DNA from: Tupaia tana
Lineage: Eukaryota > Chordata > Mammalia > Scandentia > Tupaiidae
Reading direction: 5' to 3'
DNA length: 64,000 bases
Assembly: GCA_026018925.1 (NCBI GenBank)
Contig: JAKSZU010000006.1
Coordinates: 194,116,449 to 194,180,448 of the forward strand
The translations under genes and the position numbers were made by a program. Of the stretch, positions 63,611 to 64,000 are shown piece after piece. A model generated the notes under the pieces. The model was not told where the DNA came from and searched no databases. It saw nothing but the letters and a program-made list of their open reading frames with translations. The stretch's first letter is position 1. Every line of letters begins with the position of its first letter.

Positions 63611-63635
63611 TTCATTAAGAAACACTACAGTCCAT

Positions 63636-63871
63636 TGGTACCAGCAGATAGCGTAATGGATATGTCACTGCACTCCTATTAGTCAACTGTGGTTCAAGTC
63701 CTGGACCCGGTGGCTTAAACTCAAGTCAGGCGCGTGTGCGCACAAGATCCTGAAGGAGAATGGAGGAGAAGGGATTGCAGCGTGGCCATCTTCCCTAGGG
63801 GGGTGATTTCTTACTTTCTGTCTCTCTTGTCTTTCTGGCGAGCGCACACACTTTATAGCAAAAAAACTTCT

Positions 63872-63929
<58 letters not shown>

Positions 63930-63936
63930 AAGAAAA
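63636..63936 (+). mobile_element. tRNA-derived SINE with a 55-nt pure A tail
   Basis: The head is ggtaccagcagatagcgtaa. A perfect 19 bp duplication, aagaaacactacagtccat (63617-63635 and 63937-63955). The tail is about 55 consecutive A (63873-63927), the longest homopolymer in the window. An uninterrupted tail plus a perfect duplication suggests recent insertion. Confidence 0.95.
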
Positions 63937-64000
63937 AAGAAACACTACAGTCCATGTATGAATAAATTAAAATAGTTTTAATGATGCATTTTAATTTTAA

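Overview
This is a vertebrate nuclear window from a placental mammal. It holds the 3' half of one multi-exon gene on the minus strand, with GT-AG introns and alternative splicing. The remainder is a dense mosaic of mammalian repeats: a placental-type L1, MIR and L2 fossils, hAT-Charlie and Tigger/mariner DNA transposons, a solo LTR and about 30 copies of a tRNA-derived SINE. The SINE is not Alu, B1/B2, the carnivore CAN SINE, a bovine SINE, the equine ERE or the bat VES as I know them. I cannot name the order of mammal from the sequence. No bacterial or viral genome, CRISPR array, rRNA or functional tRNA gene was seen.

Region 1-29.7 kb is intergenic, downstream of the gene. It contains an L1M 3' region carrying a solo LTR (about 2.0-3.8 kb) and an old purine-rich repeat (3.9-6 kb). 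A 2.39 kb insertion (9553-11944) splits a hAT transposon. It starts with tandem L1 5'UTR units and continues into apparently non-L1 sequence. There is also a 70 bp palindromic mariner MITE (20 kb), a MER1-type element nested in a MER5A-type element (21.7-22.4 kb), L2 and MIR remnants, and many SINEs. No convincing protein-coding gene was found here.

Region 29.7-61.6 kb, minus strand, is ATP2B1, the plasma-membrane Ca2+ ATPase PMCA1. Ten constitutive coding exons (61600 down to 32624) encode the C-terminal 610 residues: part of the nucleotide-binding region, the P-domain hinge, TM5-TM10 and the calmodulin-binding tail ending in the PDZ ligand ETSL. A further 154-nt alternative exon (39971-40124) retains three donor sites, at +87, +114 and +154, which generate the known PMCA1 C-terminal variants. 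The 3'UTR and its flank form a stretch of about 6 kb (27971-33990) free of the lineage SINE. The introns carry SINEs, an almost uninterrupted but 5'-truncated and internally deleted L1 (43542-46823), MITEs and L2/MIR copies. Upstream exons lie beyond position 64000.

I did not find an unknown biological system. The best leads are the chimeric L1-led insertion, the CpG-rich SINE family with intact pol III boxes and perfect target-site duplications, a three-level transposon nest at 55 kb, and a 78 bp retro-insert with a perfect 17 bp duplication.
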